Source of the DNA: Mycobacterium sp. E1214
Lineage (GTDB): Bacteria; Actinomycetota; Actinomycetes; Mycobacteriales; Mycobacteriaceae
Assembly: GCF_001666755.1 (NCBI RefSeq)
Contig: NZ_LZJC01000111.1
Coordinates: 1-64,000 of the forward strand
DNA length: 64,000 bases
Direction: 5' to 3'
Numbering within the stretch: position 1 is the first letter of the stretch; each line of letters starts with the position of its first letter. The translations under genes and the position numbers were made by a program. Shown one piece after another: positions 39,905 to 49,852 of this stretch. Below the pieces are notes generated by a model. The model had not been told where the DNA came from, did not search any database, and was given only the letters and a program-made list of their open reading frames with translations.

Positions 39905-40102
39905 CGAGGCAGGCCAACCGGCTGGACGACGGGCTCGTGGCCAGGCCGTTGCGCCGCCGCGCTCTCTAGAATGGCGGGATAGCACGGCTTTGCCCGGCGG
40001 GAGGGAAAAGCCCGACACACCGGTGTCGCCACCGCTGTCACAGTGATAACACCAGGCACACTGGTAACAACAGATCTTCGCAGACGCCAGGAGGGCATGG
40101 CT

Positions 40103-40840
40103 GTGTACCGAGTCTTTGAAGCGCTCGACGAGTTGAGCGCCATCGTGGAAGAAGCCCGCGGCGTTCCGATGACGGCCGGCTGCGTCGTCCCGCGCGGCGA
40201 CGTGCTCGAGCTGATCGACGACATCAAGGATGCGATCCCGGGCGAGCTGGACGACGCGCAGGACGTGCTGGACGCGCGCGACTCCATGCTGTCCGACGCC
40301 AAGACGCATGCCGATTCCATGGTTTCCTCGGCCACCACCGAGTCCGAGTCGATGCTCAACCACGCCCGCGCGGAGGCGGACCGGTTGCTGTCCGACGCCA
40401 AGGCGCAGGCCGACCGGATGGTCAGCGAGGCCCGGCAGCACAGCGAGCGAATGGTCGGCGAGGCGCGCGAGGAGTCCATCCGCATCGCCACGGCGGCCAA
40501 AAGGGAGTACGAGGCCGCCGTCGGGCGCGCCCAGGCCGAGGCCGACCGGCTGCTGGAGAACGGCAACATCTCCTACGAGAAGGCCGTCCAGGAGGGCATC
40601 AAGGAGCAGCAGCGCCTGGTGTCGCAGAACGAGGTGGTGCAGGCCGCGAACTCCGAGGCCACCCGCCTGATCGACACGGCGCACGCCGAGGCCGACCGGT
40701 TGCGCGGCGAATGCGACATCTACGTCGACAACAAGCTGGCCGAGTTCGAGGAGTTCCTCAACGGCACCCTGCGGTCGGTGGGCCGCGGCCGTCACCAACT
40801 GCGGACGGCCGCCGGCACGCACGACTACGCCGTGCGCTAG
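40103..40840 (+). CDS. sepIVA: DivIVA-domain cell-division protein SepIVA
   Basis: Essential mycobacterial division and envelope factor at the septum. It has 245 residues, equal to Mtb Rv2927c. The N-terminal YRVFEALDELSAIVEEARG and VPRGDVLELIDDIKDAIP precede a long coiled coil of heptad-like repeats (residues ~50-220, AxADRML/ARxxSERM units). The GTG at 40103 is chosen because AGGAGGG (40089-40095) is 7 nt away; the ATG at 40097 lies almost on top of it. In Mtb the PDIM locus lies upstream; here the permease does. Confidence 0.95.
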   Translation: MYRVFEALDELSAIVEEARGVPMTAGCVVPRGDVLELIDDIKDAIPGELDDAQDVLDARDSMLSDAKTHADSMVSSATTESESMLNHARAEADRLLSDAKAQADRMVSEARQHSERMVGEAREESIRIATAAKREYEAAVGRAQAEADRLLENGNISYEKAVQEGIKEQQRLVSQNEVVQAANSEATRLIDTAHAEADRLRGECDIYVDNKLAEFEEFLNGTLRSVGRGRHQLRTAAGTHDYAVR

Positions 40841-40892
40841 GGACTCCGGACCGGGGCGGCAGCGGTGCCCTGGCGTTACGCGGTCGGCGCCG

Positions 40893-40898
40893 TAGGAT
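40893..40898 (+). promoter_or_regulatory. -10 element of the DUF177 gene (leaderless)
   Basis: TAGGAT ends seven bases before the ATG at 40906, and no Shine-Dalgarno sequence is present. Confidence 0.45.
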
Positions 40899-40905
40899 TT
40901 GCCTT

Positions 40906-41493
40906 ATGACGCGGCAGCACAGCACCACCACGCAGCGCCCTGCGGCCTCGCCGATGATCGTCGACATCACCCGGCTCGGGCGGCGCCCCGGCGCCATGGT
41001 CACCCTGCGCTACACCGTGCCCAGCCCGTCGCGCATCGGGCTGGACATGATCGCGATCGCGCAGGGCGCCCCCCTGGAGCTGGACCTGCGCCTGGAATCC
41101 GTGTCGGAGGGCGTCCTGGTGACCGGCACGGTGACCGCCCCGACCAGTGGCGAGTGCGCGCGCTGCCTGACCGCGGTCGACGGCCGCGTGCACGTCGCGA
41201 TCACCGAACTGTTCGCCTACCCGAACAGCACCACCGAAGCGACCACCGAGGACGACGAGGTGGGCCACATCGTGGACGACAAGATCAACCTGGAGCAGTC
41301 GATCATCGACGCCGTGGGCCTCGAGCTGCCGTTCTCGCCGACGTGCACGCCGGACTGCCCCGGCCTGTGCCCCGAGTGCGGCGTCGCCCTGGCCGCCGAG
41401 CCCGGCCATCAGCACGAGCGCATCGACCCGCGGTGGGCCAAGCTGGCCGACATGTTCAGCCCCGAGGCCGACGGCCCGCGGGGGGAGCGGTGA
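40906..41493 (+). CDS. DUF177 (YceD-family) protein, ribosome-linked
   Basis: Has 195 residues. The DUF177/YceD fold is linked to 23S rRNA and ribosomal protein synthesis in other bacteria. Conserved GECARCL in the middle and a C-terminal zinc-like cluster CTPDCPGLCPECG are visible. In many bacteria rpmF follows; here rnc follows with a GTGA overlap. The ATG at 40906 is chosen over the upstream open frame, which runs antisense-like through sepIVA. Confidence 0.88.
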   Translation: MTRQHSTTTQRPAASPMIVDITRLGRRPGAMVTLRYTVPSPSRIGLDMIAIAQGAPLELDLRLESVSEGVLVTGTVTAPTSGECARCLTAVDGRVHVAITELFAYPNSTTEATTEDDEVGHIVDDKINLEQSIIDAVGLELPFSPTCTPDCPGLCPECGVALAAEPGHQHERIDPRWAKLADMFSPEADGPRGER

Positions 41494-42203
41494 CCTCGCG
41501 CCAGGTGTTGCTCGACGCGCTGGGGGTGGGACTGTCCGACGAGTTGCTGTCGCTGGCGTTGACGCACCGCAGCTACGCCTACGAGCACGGTGGACTGCCG
41601 ACCAACGAGCGCCTGGAATTTCTCGGTGACGCGGTGCTGGGCCTGACGATCACCGACGAGCTCTACCATCGGCACCCCGACCGGACCGAGGGCGACCTGG
41701 CCAAGCTGCGCGCCAGCGTGGTCAACACCCAGGCCCTGGCCGACGTCGCCCGCAAACTTTCCGACGAGGGCCTCGGCGTGCACCTGATGCTGGGCCGCGG
41801 GGAGGCGAACACCGGCGGCGCCGACAAATCCAGCATCCTCGCGGACGGGATGGAGTCGCTGCTCGGCGCCATCTACCTCGAACACGGCATCGACACCGCC
41901 CGCGAGGTGATCCTGCGGCTGTTCGCCGGGCTGCTGGACGCGGCCCCGACGCTGGGCGCCGGCCTCGACTGGAAGACCAGCCTGCAGGAGCTCACCGCTG
42001 CGCGCGGGTTGGGGGCGCCCTCCTACATCGTCACGTCGACCGGCCCGGACCACGACAAGGAGTTCACCGCGGTGGTCGTCGTCATGGACGCCGAATACGG
42101 CTCGGGCGTCGGCCGCTCCAAGAAGGAGGCCGAGCAAAAGGCCGCGGCCGCCACCTGGAAGACGCTGGAAGCGCTCGGCACCGCGGACAAGACGTCGGTC
42201 TAG
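41490..42203 (+). CDS. rnc: Ribonuclease III
   Basis: Double-strand-specific RNase for rRNA processing and mRNA decay. It has 237 residues. The catalytic signature ERLEFLGDAVLG is at about 39-50 and the second metal-binding segment is ADGMESLLGAIYLEHG. The C-terminal dsRNA-binding domain (~160-230) ends with SKKEAEQKAAAATWK. The GTG start overlaps the DUF177 stop. mutM follows after 15 nt. Confidence 0.96.
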   Translation: MTSRQVLLDALGVGLSDELLSLALTHRSYAYEHGGLPTNERLEFLGDAVLGLTITDELYHRHPDRTEGDLAKLRASVVNTQALADVARKLSDEGLGVHLMLGRGEANTGGADKSSILADGMESLLGAIYLEHGIDTAREVILRLFAGLLDAAPTLGAGLDWKTSLQELTAARGLGAPSYIVTSTGPDHDKEFTAVVVVMDAEYGSGVGRSKKEAEQKAAAATWKTLEALGTADKTSV

Positions 42204-42218
42204 GGTCGCCCGCGCCAG

Positions 42219-43094
42219 ATGCCCGAACTGCCCGAAGTCGAGGTGGTCCGCCGCGGCTTGCAAGGCCGTGTGGTGGGCAAGACGATCACCGCGGTGCGGG
42301 TGCACCACCCGCGCGCGGTGCGCCGCCACGAAGCGGGCCCCGCGGACCTCACCGCCCGGTTGCTCGACGCACGCATCACCGGCACCGACCGCAGGGGCAA
42401 GTACCTGTGGCTGCTGCTCGACAGCGAGCCGGCGGGGCCGGCACCGGAATCGGACACCGCCCTGGTCGTGCACCTCGGGATGAGCGGGCAGATGCTGCTC
42501 GGGGAGGTGCCCCGCGCCGACCACGTCCGCATCTCCGCGCTGCTCGACGACGGCACCGTGCTGAGCTTCTCCGACCAGCGCACCTTCGGCGGGTGGTTGC
42601 TGGCCGACCTGGTGACCGTCGACGGCAGCGTGGTTCCGGCGCCGGTCGCGCATATCGCCCGCGATCCGCTGGACCCCCGCTTCGATCGCGACGCGGTGGT
42701 AACGGCGTTGCGCGCCAAGCACTCCGAGATCAAGCGGCAGCTGCTCAACCAGGAGGTGGTGTCGGGCATCGGCAACATCTACGCCGACGAGGCGCTGTGG
42801 CGGGCCAAGGTCAACGGCGCCCGCATCGCGGCCGCCCTGAGCCGACGCCAATTGGCGGCGGTCCTGGACGCCGCCGTCGAGGTGATGAGCGACGCATTGG
42901 CCCAAGGAGGAACGTCCTTCGACTCGTTGTACGTCAACGTCAACGGGGAGTCCGGCTACTTCGACCGCTCGCTCAACGTCTACGGCCGCGAGGGCCAGAA
43001 CTGCTACCGCTGCGGCGCCGTGATCCGTCGGGAGAAGTTCATGAATCGGTCGTCGTTCTACTGCCCGAAATGTCAACTGCGCCCGCGTGTTTGA
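42219..43094 (+). CDS. mutM: Formamidopyrimidine-DNA glycosylase
   Basis: Removes 8-oxoguanine and FaPy lesions; bifunctional glycosylase/AP lyase. It has 291 residues. The catalytic proline and glutamates are in [14 protein letters not shown]. The helix-two-turn-helix carries [12 protein letters not shown], and the zinc finger CYRC...CPKC closes the C terminus. It is also called fpg in mycobacteria. It converges with the PIG-L gene 3 nt away. Confidence 0.97.
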   Translation: MPELPEVEVVRRGLQGRVVGKTITAVRVHHPRAVRRHEAGPADLTARLLDARITGTDRRGKYLWLLLDSEPAGPAPESDTALVVHLGMSGQMLLGEVPRADHVRISALLDDGTVLSFSDQRTFGGWLLADLVTVDGSVVPAPVAHIARDPLDPRFDRDAVVTALRAKHSEIKRQLLNQEVVSGIGNIYADEALWRAKVNGARIAAALSRRQLAAVLDAAVEVMSDALAQGGTSFDSLYVNVNGESGYFDRSLNVYGREGQNCYRCGAVIRREKFMNRSSFYCPKCQLRPRV

Positions 43095-43097
43095 GCG

Positions 43098-43871
43098 TCA
43101 GTCGAAGATGTCGCGGCGCGTGGCGCCCGCGGGTAAAGTCGGGTCGACGAACCACTCGCGGCCGAATAGCATGCCGAACACCTGCGGGGGGAGCCGCAGC
43201 AGCACGTCGAAGGCACGCGCGGCGACCCCCGTCGTCCCGATCTGAGAGCGGTGTGCACCGAAGGCGTCCCGCTTTTGACGGGCGAACCGGAACACGTTGA
43301 TCCGATGGGTGATGGTCGCCCGAGGCGCGTAGACCGTGCGCACGATGTCGGCGGGATACGGGCCGGACAGGCCCACCAGCCCGGCGAGATCGCTGATCCA
43401 GCACAGTAATTCGCGGGGCATGGTCGCTTCCAGCAGCCTCGGTGTCGCCGCGAGTTGGGCGGCCCGCTTTCCGACGTGGTGCACCTGGACGTGATCGCGA
43501 TGACCGTAACCGCCGTTGGGCTGATAGCTCAGCAACAAATCGGCATCCTCCTCGCGCAGGATCTGGGCGAGCCGTCCCGCCGCCTCCTCGAGATCGGCCC
43601 GCCCGAACCGCACCCGGCCTGGCGGGTCGGGGTAGAACGCGGGGCCGTATCCGCTGTCGGCATAACCCAGGCATTCCACTCGTTGAGCACCCAGAATGCT
43701 TGCACTGGAATGTAATTCGCCGATACGGCCATTGTCCCCCTCGTGGACGCGGCCGTCGGTCGCCGCGACGACAACCACCCGGTGCCCGGCCGCCGCGGCC
43801 CGGGCCAGCGTGCCGCCGGTGAGCACCACCTCGTCATCCGGGTGGGCGTGAAACGCGATGACGGTGGCCAT
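43098..43871 (-). CDS. PIG-L / LmbE-family deacetylase
   Basis: Zinc-dependent N-deacetylase family that includes MshB and Mca of mycothiol metabolism. It has 257 residues from the ATG at 43871 (MATVIAFHAHPDDE). The zinc motif AHPDDE is near residue 9 and the second ligand lies in HRDHVQVH near residue 135. The C terminus has RREWF-like basic residues. Not present between mutM and osmC in Mtb, so it looks inserted. The substrate, GlcNAc-type or mycothiol-related, is unknown. Confidence 0.82.
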   Translation of the reverse strand: MATVIAFHAHPDDEVVLTGGTLARAAAAGHRVVVVAATDGRVHEGDNGRIGELHSSASILGAQRVECLGYADSGYGPAFYPDPPGRVRFGRADLEEAAGRLAQILREEDADLLLSYQPNGGYGHRDHVQVHHVGKRAAQLAATPRLLEATMPRELLCWISDLAGLVGLSGPYPADIVRTVYAPRATITHRINVFRFARQKRDAFGAHRSQIGTTGVAARAFDVLLRLPPQVFGMLFGREWFVDPTLPAGATRRDIFD

Positions 43872-43923
43872 ACGTGCAGTATGCCCAGTGCGTCGACGCC
43901 GCGCGGCCCGGTAGAAATGACCC

Positions 43924-44349
43924 ATGACCGATTTGTGGGTAGAGCGCACCGGAACTCGCCGCTATACGGGTCGCAGCTCCCGTGGGGCGCAGGTGCTCAT
44001 CGGCTCGGAGGACGTCGACGGCGTGTTCACTCCCGGCGAGCTGCTGAAGATCGCGCTCGCCGCGTGCAGCGGGCTCTCGAGCGACCTGCCGCTGGCGCGC
44101 CGGCTCGGCGAGGACTATCCGGCGGTGATCAGGGTGTCCGGCGCCGCCGACCGTGAGCAGGAACGCTATCCGCGGCTCGAGGAGACCCTCGAGCTCGACC
44201 TCTCCGCGCTGTCGCCGCAGGAGCGGGAACGCCTGCTCGTCGTCGTGAATCGGGCAATCGAGCAGGTCTGCACCGTGGGTCGCACGCTCACCTCCGGAAC
44301 CGACGTCAGCTTCGAGGTCGCCGATGTCGGCTCCCGCGTCGGGTCCTGA
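43924..44349 (+). CDS. OsmC-family protein (Rv2923c-like)
   Basis: Thiol-dependent peroxidase fold, 141 residues. Two reactive-position cysteines occur, in ALAACSGLSS (about Cys48) and EQVCTVGRTL (about Cys115), the usual OsmC pair. It probably reduces organic hydroperoxides, though many OsmC relatives lack known activity. It is divergent from the PIG-L gene and overlaps acyP by 26 nt. Confidence 0.85.
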   Translation: MTDLWVERTGTRRYTGRSSRGAQVLIGSEDVDGVFTPGELLKIALAACSGLSSDLPLARRLGEDYPAVIRVSGAADREQERYPRLEETLELDLSALSPQERERLLVVVNRAIEQVCTVGRTLTSGTDVSFEVADVGSRVGS

Positions 44350-44629
44350 CGCCCGCCTCACCGCCTGGGTGCACGGCGCCGTGCAGGGCGTGGGTTTCCG
44401 CTGGTGGACGCGGTGCCGCGCGCTCGAGCTGGGCCTCACCGGTTACGCGGCCAACCAGGCCGACGGCCGCGTCCTCGTCGTCGCGCGGGGTCCGCGGGAG
44501 GCGGGGGAGAAGCTGCTGGCGCTGCTGGAAGGCGGCGAGGCGTGGCCGCCGAGGCCGGGCCGCGTCGACAAAGTGGTCGCGGACTGGTCGCCGCCCGGGG
44601 ACCCGTTCGACGGATTCGTCGAGCGCTGA
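44324..44629 (+). CDS. acyP: Acylphosphatase
   Basis: Hydrolyses acyl-phosphate bonds. It has 101 residues, with an N-terminal extension of a few residues against the ~93 of typical members. The phosphate-binding loop GAVQGVGFRWW contains the catalytic Arg, and the catalytic Asn is in GYAANQADG. It overlaps osmC by 26 nt in another frame, so it is translationally coupled. Confidence 0.93.
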   Translation: MSAPASGPDARLTAWVHGAVQGVGFRWWTRCRALELGLTGYAANQADGRVLVVARGPREAGEKLLALLEGGEAWPPRPGRVDKVVADWSPPGDPFDGFVER

Positions 44630-44693
44630 GCCCGCATCGGCTGCCACCCCAGTCACAGTGGCACCAACTTCGGCCCCGATGTATCAATTGCGA

Positions 44694-44719
44694 ATCCGCT
44701 AGCGCTGGCGCTAGCGGAT
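44694..44719. repeat. 26-bp palindrome between acyP and smc
   Basis: ATCCGCTAGCGC (44694-44705) and its exact reverse complement GCGCTAGCGGAT (44708-44719) are separated by only TG. A perfect 12-bp arm with a 2-nt spacer looks more like a protein-binding operator than an intrinsic terminator. It lies 148 bp upstream of smc and 64 bp after acyP. Confidence 0.8.
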
Positions 44720-44852
44720 CGGGAAAGGCATCAGCACCCCAGAATCCGTGACTGATGGGGCTGCTGTGACCCCTGCGTCGAGCCTCCGTCACCGGCCGGT
44801 TTTCGACAGCTTCGACACCCCGCAGTGCGGCTGGCCCCGGCGATTTCAGCGG

Positions 44853-44858
44853 TAGTCT
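44853..44858 (+). promoter_or_regulatory. -10 element of smc (leaderless)
   Basis: TAGTCT ends 8 bases before the smc ATG at 44867, with no Shine-Dalgarno sequence. Together with the palindrome upstream it suggests smc has its own promoter. Confidence 0.45.
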
Positions 44859-44866
44859 GGCTCGCC

Positions 44867-47800
44867 ATGTACCTCAAGAGTCTGACGCTGAAGGGCTTCA
44901 AGTCCTTCGCTTCGCCGACGACTCTGCGGTTCGAACCGGGCATCACCGCGGTGGTCGGGCCCAACGGGTCGGGCAAATCCAACGTGGTCGACGCCCTGGC
45001 GTGGGTGATGGGGGAACAGGGCGCCAAGACCCTGCGCGGCGGCAAGATGGAAGACGTCATTTTCGCCGGCACCTCCTCGCGCGCCCCGCTGGGCCGGGCC
45101 GAGGTCACCGTGACCATCGACAATTCCGACAACGCGCTGCCGATCGAATACTCCGAGGTGTCGATCACCAGGCGGATGTTCCGCGACGGCGCCAGCGAAT
45201 ACGAAATCAACGGCAGCGGTTGCCGTTTGATGGACGTGCAGGAACTGCTGAGCGACTCCGGCATCGGCCGCGAGATGCACGTGATCGTCGGGCAGGGCAA
45301 GCTCGACGAGATCTTGCAGTCGCGGCCCGAAGATCGCCGCGCGTTCATCGAGGAAGCCGCGGGCGTCCTCAAGCACCGCAAGCGCAAGGAAAAGGCGCTC
45401 CGCAAACTCGACTCCATGCAGGCGAACCTGGCCCGCCTGACCGACCTCACCACCGAACTGCGCCGCCAGCTCAAGCCGTTGGGCCGCCAGGCCGAGGTGG
45501 CCCGTCGCGCGCAGACCATCCAGGCCGACCTTCGCGACGCCCGGCTGCGGCTGGCCGCCGACGACCTGGTCAACCGGCAGACCGAACGGGACGCCATCTT
45601 CGAGGCCGAGGCCGCCATGCGCCGCGAGCACGAGCAGGCCGCCGCCCGGCTGGCCGTCGCGTCCGCGGAACTGACCGAACACGAGGCGGCGGTGGCCGAG
45701 CTGTCGGTGCGGGCGGAGTCGGTGCAGCACACCTGGTTCGCGCTATCGGCGCTGTCCGAGCGCGTGGCCGCCACGGTCCGCATCGCCAACGAGCGCGCCC
45801 AGCACCTCGACGTGGAACCGCCGGCTCGCCGCGACACCGACCCGGACGCCCTGGAGGCCGAGGCCGAGCGCGTCGCCGTCGCCGAGCAGCAGCTGGTGGC
45901 GGAGCTGGCCGGCGCCCGCAGCCGCCTGGAGGCCGCCCGCGCCGACTTGGCCGAGCGCGAGCGCGAGGCCGCCGAGGCCGACCGCGCGCATTTAGCCGCC
46001 GTGCGCGCCGAGGCCGACCGGCGCGAGGGTCTGGCGCGGCTGGCCGGCCAGGTGGAGACCATGCGCGCCCGCGTCGAGTCGATCGACGACAGCGTCGCCC
46101 GCCTGTCCGAACGCATCGAACGGGCCGCCGCCCGTGCCCAACAGGCACGCGCGGAATTCGAGACCGTGCAGGGCCGCGTCGGGGAGCTCGACCAGGGCGA
46201 GATGGGGCTCGACGAGCACCACGAACGCACGGTGTCGGCGCTGCGGTTGGCCGACCAGCGCGTCGCCGAACTGCAGTCCGCCGAGCGCGACGCCGAACGC
46301 CAGGTGGCGTCCCTGCGGGCCCGCATCGAGGCGCTGTCGATGGGCCTCGAGCGCAAGGACGGCGCGGCTTGGCTCACCGAAAATCATTCGGGCGGTGGGC
46401 TTTTGGGGCCGGTCGCCAAGCTGGTCAAGGTCCGGCCCGGCTACGAGGCGGCGCTGGCCGCGGTGCTGGGCGCGGCGGCCGACGCGCTGGCCGCCGAGAC
46501 GTTCGGCGCGGCCCGGTCCGCGGTCGCCGCCCTGAAGCAGGCCGACGGCGGCCGCGCGGCGCTGGTCCTGGGCGACTGGCCGGTGCACGACCCCGCGGCG
46601 CAGGGTGCGCCGCCCGCCGGCGCGCACTGGGCGCTGGACCTGATCGAGGCGCCGGCCCGGCTGCGCGGGGCGGTCACGGCCATGCTGTCCGGCGTCGCGG
46701 TCGTCGACGACCTGGACCAGGCGCTGGCGCTGATCGGCGCGCAGCCCCGCCTGCGCGCGGTCACCCTCGACGGCGACCTGGTGGGCGCGGGCTGGGTGAG
46801 CGGCGGCTCCGACCGCAAGCTGTCCACGCTGGAGGTCGCGTCCGCGATCGACAAGGCCAGCGCCGAGTTGGCCGCCGCCGAGGCGCAGGTCGCCCAGCTC
46901 AGCGCGGCGCTCTCCGGCGCGCTGACCGAGCAGGCCGCCCGCCAGGACTCGGCGGAGCAGGCGCTGGCCGCCCTCAACGAGTCCGACACCGAGATCTCGG
47001 CGATGTACGAGCAGCTCGGCCGGCTCGGGCAGGAGGCCCGCACGTCGCACGACGAGTGGAACGCGCTGCTGCGGCAGCGCGAGGAGCTGGAGTCCGGCCG
47101 CGCCCAGACCGTCGACGAGGTCACCGCGCTGGAGACCCGGCTGCGCAACGCGCAGGACACCGAGCACGTCCAGGCCGAGGAGCCGACCCACGCCGAGGTG
47201 CGCCAGCGGATCGCCGCGGCCGCCGAGGCCGCCCGCGGCGTGGAGGTGGAGGCGCGGCTGGCAGTGCGCACCGCGGAGGAACGCGCCAACGCGGTGCGCG
47301 GCCGGGCGGATTCGCTGCGCCGCGCGGCCGTCGCGGAGCGCGAGGCCCGGCTGCGCGCCCAGCAGGCGCGCGAGGCGCGGCTGCGGGCGGCGGCCGTGGC
47401 GGCGGCGGTGGCCGACGCCGGGCGGCTGCTGGGGCAGCGGCTGAACCGGGTGGTCGACGCGGCCGCCGGGATCCGCGACGCGCTCACCGCTCAGCGTCAG
47501 CAACGGTCCGCGGCCCTGGGAACGGTGCGCGACGAGGTCAACGCGCTGACCGCCCGGGTGGCCAAGCTCACCGACTCGCTGCACCGCGACGAGGTGGCCA
47601 ACGCGCAGGCGGCGCTGCGCATCGAGCAGCTCGAGCAGATGGCGCTGGAGCAGTTCGGCATGGCGCCGGCAGACCTGGTCGCCGAATACGGCCCGCACGT
47701 GCCGCTGCCGCCCACCGAGCTGGAGCTGGCCGAGTTCGAGCAGGCCCGCGAGCGCGGCGAGCAGGTGGTCGCCCCCGCGCCGATGCCGTACGACCGCGCC

Positions 47801-48469
47801 GCCCAGGAACGCCGCGCCAAACGGGCCGAGCGTGAGCTGGGCGAGCTGGGCCGGGTCAACCCGCTGGCGCTCGAGGAGTTCGCGGCGCTCGAGGAGCGCT
47901 ACAACTTTCTGTCCACCCAGCTCGAGGACGTCAAGGCCGCCCGCAAGGACCTGCTCGACGTCGTCGCCGACGTCGACGCCCGCATCCTGCAGGTGTTCAG
48001 CGACGCCTTCGTCGACGTCGAGCGGGAATTCCGGGAAGTCTTTACGGTGCTGTTCCCCGGCGGCGAGGGCCGGCTGCGGCTGACCAACCCCGACGACATG
48101 CTCACCACCGGCATCGAGGTGGAGGCGCGGCCCCCGGGCAAGAAGGTCACCCGGCTCTCGCTGCTGTCCGGCGGGGAGAAGGCCCTGACCGCGGTGGCCA
48201 TGCTGGTGGCGATCTTCCGCGCCCGGCCGTCGCCGTTCTACATCATGGACGAGGTGGAGGCCGCGCTCGACGACACCAACCTGCGGCGGCTGATCAGCCT
48301 GTTCGAGCTGCTGCGGGCGCGCTCTCAGCTGCTCATTATCACCCACCAGAAGCCGACGATGGAGGTCGCCGACGCGCTGTACGGGGTGACCATGCAGGGC
48401 GACGGCATCACCGCGGTGATCTCCCAGCGCATGCGCGGCCAGCAGGTGGAGCAGCTGGTCGCCCCCTGA
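44867..48469 (+). CDS. smc: Chromosome segregation ATPase SMC
   Basis: Condensin core; organises and segregates the nucleoid with ScpA/ScpB. It has 1200 residues. Walker A GPNGSGKS is at 31-38. A long Ala/Glu/Arg coiled coil (~170-500) leads to the hinge at about 515-660 ([13 protein letters not shown]...), followed by the returning coiled coil (~670-1010) and a C-terminal head with signature LSGGEKAL and Walker [14 protein letters not shown]. The upstream in-frame residues are excluded because the ATG follows the -10. ftsY follows after 29 nt. Confidence 0.97.
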   Translation: MYLKSLTLKGFKSFASPTTLRFEPGITAVVGPNGSGKSNVVDALAWVMGEQGAKTLRGGKMEDVIFAGTSSRAPLGRAEVTVTIDNSDNALPIEYSEVSITRRMFRDGASEYEINGSGCRLMDVQELLSDSGIGREMHVIVGQGKLDEILQSRPEDRRAFIEEAAGVLKHRKRKEKALRKLDSMQANLARLTDLTTELRRQLKPLGRQAEVARRAQTIQADLRDARLRLAADDLVNRQTERDAIFEAEAAMRREHEQAAARLAVASAELTEHEAAVAELSVRAESVQHTWFALSALSERVAATVRIANERAQHLDVEPPARRDTDPDALEAEAERVAVAEQQLVAELAGARSRLEAARADLAEREREAAEADRAHLAAVRAEADRREGLARLAGQVETMRARVESIDDSVARLSERIERAAARAQQARAEFETVQGRVGELDQGEMGLDEHHERTVSALRLADQRVAELQSAERDAERQVASLRARIEALSMGLERKDGAAWLTENHSGGGLLGPVAKLVKVRPGYEAALAAVLGAAADALAAETFGAARSAVAALKQADGGRAALVLGDWPVHDPAAQGAPPAGAHWALDLIEAPARLRGAVTAMLSGVAVVDDLDQALALIGAQPRLRAVTLDGDLVGAGWVSGGSDRKLSTLEVASAIDKASAELAAAEAQVAQLSAALSGALTEQAARQDSAEQALAALNESDTEISAMYEQLGRLGQEARTSHDEWNALLRQREELESGRAQTVDEVTALETRLRNAQDTEHVQAEEPTHAEVRQRIAAAAEAARGVEVEARLAVRTAEERANAVRGRADSLRRAAVAEREARLRAQQAREARLRAAAVAAAVADAGRLLGQRLNRVVDAAAGIRDALTAQRQQRSAALGTVRDEVNALTARVAKLTDSLHRDEVANAQAALRIEQLEQMALEQFGMAPADLVAEYGPHVPLPPTELELAEFEQARERGEQVVAPAPMPYDRAAQERRAKRAERELGELGRVNPLALEEFAALEERYNFLSTQLEDVKAARKDLLDVVADVDARILQVFSDAFVDVEREFREVFTVLFPGGEGRLRLTNPDDMLTTGIEVEARPPGKKVTRLSLLSGGEKALTAVAMLVAIFRARPSPFYIMDEVEAALDDTNLRRLISLFELLRARSQLLIITHQKPTMEVADALYGVTMQGDGITAVISQRMRGQQVEQLVAP

Positions 48470-48498
48470 TCAGTCGGCACCGGGCCGCTTGAAACAAT

Positions 48499-49827
48499 GT
48501 GAGCGTGTCCCAAGGTCTTTGGATCGCCGTCGCGGTCGTCGTCGCCCTGGTCGTCATCATCGCGCTGGTCCTGGGCCTGCTGCGGTATCGCCGGCGGCGC
48601 ATCAGCTTCTCCGAGCGGCCGCAGCCGGGCGCCCTCGACCGCTCCGGCGGCTACACCGCGTCGTCGGGGATCACGTTCACCCAGACCCCGACGGACCGGC
48701 TCGACACCAGTGGCCTGCCCGCGGTAGGCGACGACGCCACCGTTCCGCGGGACGCGCCACGGCGCACCATCTCCGAAGTCGAACTGCCCGAGCCGCCCGT
48801 CGTACCGGCACCCGAGGCCCCGGAGGCCCCGCCGGTCCCGGAAGCCCCGCCCGTCGCGGAGGCCCCGCCCGTCGCGGCCCCGCCGGCGCCCGAGATCGAG
48901 GAGATCGCGCCGGCCGAGGGCCGGTTGGAGCGGTTGCGCGGCCGGCTGGCCCGCTCGCAGAACGCGCTCGGGCGCAGCATGCTGGGGCTGATCGGCGGCG
49001 GTGACCTCGACGAAGACGCCTGGCAGGACGTCGAGGACACGCTGCTGGTCGCCGACCTCGGGCCGGTGGTCACCGCCTCGATCATCGGCGCGCTGCGGGA
49101 GCGACTGGCCAGCAGCGACGTGCGCACCGAGGCCGACGCCAAGGCCGTGCTGCGCGACGTGCTGATCAAGGAGCTGCAGCCGGGCATGGACAGGTCCATT
49201 CGCGCGCTGCCGCACGCCGATCACCCGTCGGTGCTGCTGATCGTCGGTGTGAACGGCACCGGCAAGACCACCACCGTCGGCAAGCTGGCCCGCGTGCTGG
49301 TCGCCGACGGTCGGCGCGTGGTGCTCGGCGCCGCCGACACCTTCCGCGCCGCGGCCGCCGACCAGCTGCAGACGTGGGCGTTCCGCGTGGGCGCCGAGGT
49401 GGTGCGCGGCGCCGAGGGTGCCGATCCGGCGGCCGTCGCGTTCGACGCCGTCGACAAGGGCATCGACGCCGGCGCCGACGTCGTGCTCATCGACACCGCC
49501 GGGCGGCTGCACACCAAGGTCGGGCTGATGGACGAGCTCGACAAAGTTAAGCGCGTGGTAACACGTCGCGCCGCCGTCGACGAGGTCCTGCTGGTGCTCG
49601 ACGCCACCATTGGGCAGAACGGGTTGGCCCAGGCAAGGGTTTTCGCCGACGTCGTCGAGATCACCGGTGTCGTGCTCACCAAGTTGGACGGAACGGCCAA
49701 GGGGGGCATCGTCTTTCGCGTCCAACAGGAACTCGGGGTGCCGGTGAAACTCGTCGGGCTCGGCGAAGGGCCCGACGATTTGGCGCCGTTCGAGCCGGCC
49801 GCCTTCGTCGACGCGCTCCTGGAATGA
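48499..49827 (+). CDS. ftsY: Signal recognition particle receptor FtsY
   Basis: GTPase that docks the SRP-ribosome complex at the membrane. It has 442 residues. Actinobacterial form with an N-terminal membrane segment (about 7-28), then an acidic, Pro-rich linker (residues ~95-135), and NG domains. GTPase motifs: GVNGTGKTTT (G1), DTFRAAAADQL, DTAGRLH and TKLDGTAKGG. The linker contains an 18-bp tandem duplication (48841-48876). The start is GTG at 48499 or 48505. Its partner Ffh is 6 kb downstream. Confidence 0.95.
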   Translation: MSVSQGLWIAVAVVVALVVIIALVLGLLRYRRRRISFSERPQPGALDRSGGYTASSGITFTQTPTDRLDTSGLPAVGDDATVPRDAPRRTISEVELPEPPVVPAPEAPEAPPVPEAPPVAEAPPVAAPPAPEIEEIAPAEGRLERLRGRLARSQNALGRSMLGLIGGGDLDEDAWQDVEDTLLVADLGPVVTASIIGALRERLASSDVRTEADAKAVLRDVLIKELQPGMDRSIRALPHADHPSVLLIVGVNGTGKTTTVGKLARVLVADGRRVVLGAADTFRAAAADQLQTWAFRVGAEVVRGAEGADPAAVAFDAVDKGIDAGADVVLIDTAGRLHTKVGLMDELDKVKRVVTRRAAVDEVLLVLDATIGQNGLAQARVFADVVEITGVVLTKLDGTAKGGIVFRVQQELGVPVKLVGLGEGPDDLAPFEPAAFVDALLE

Positions 49828-49852
49828 AAGCCCTTACACGGCACACGCGACG

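Noticed and set aside
41409..43076. Long open frame antisense to rnc and mutM (555 aa)
   Set aside because: A shadow in GC-rich DNA, His/Arg/Gln-rich, with well-supported genes on the other strand.
45992..48346. 784-aa open frame antisense to smc
   Set aside because: Low-complexity Leu/Arg/Gln/His composition typical of antisense frames; smc is complete.
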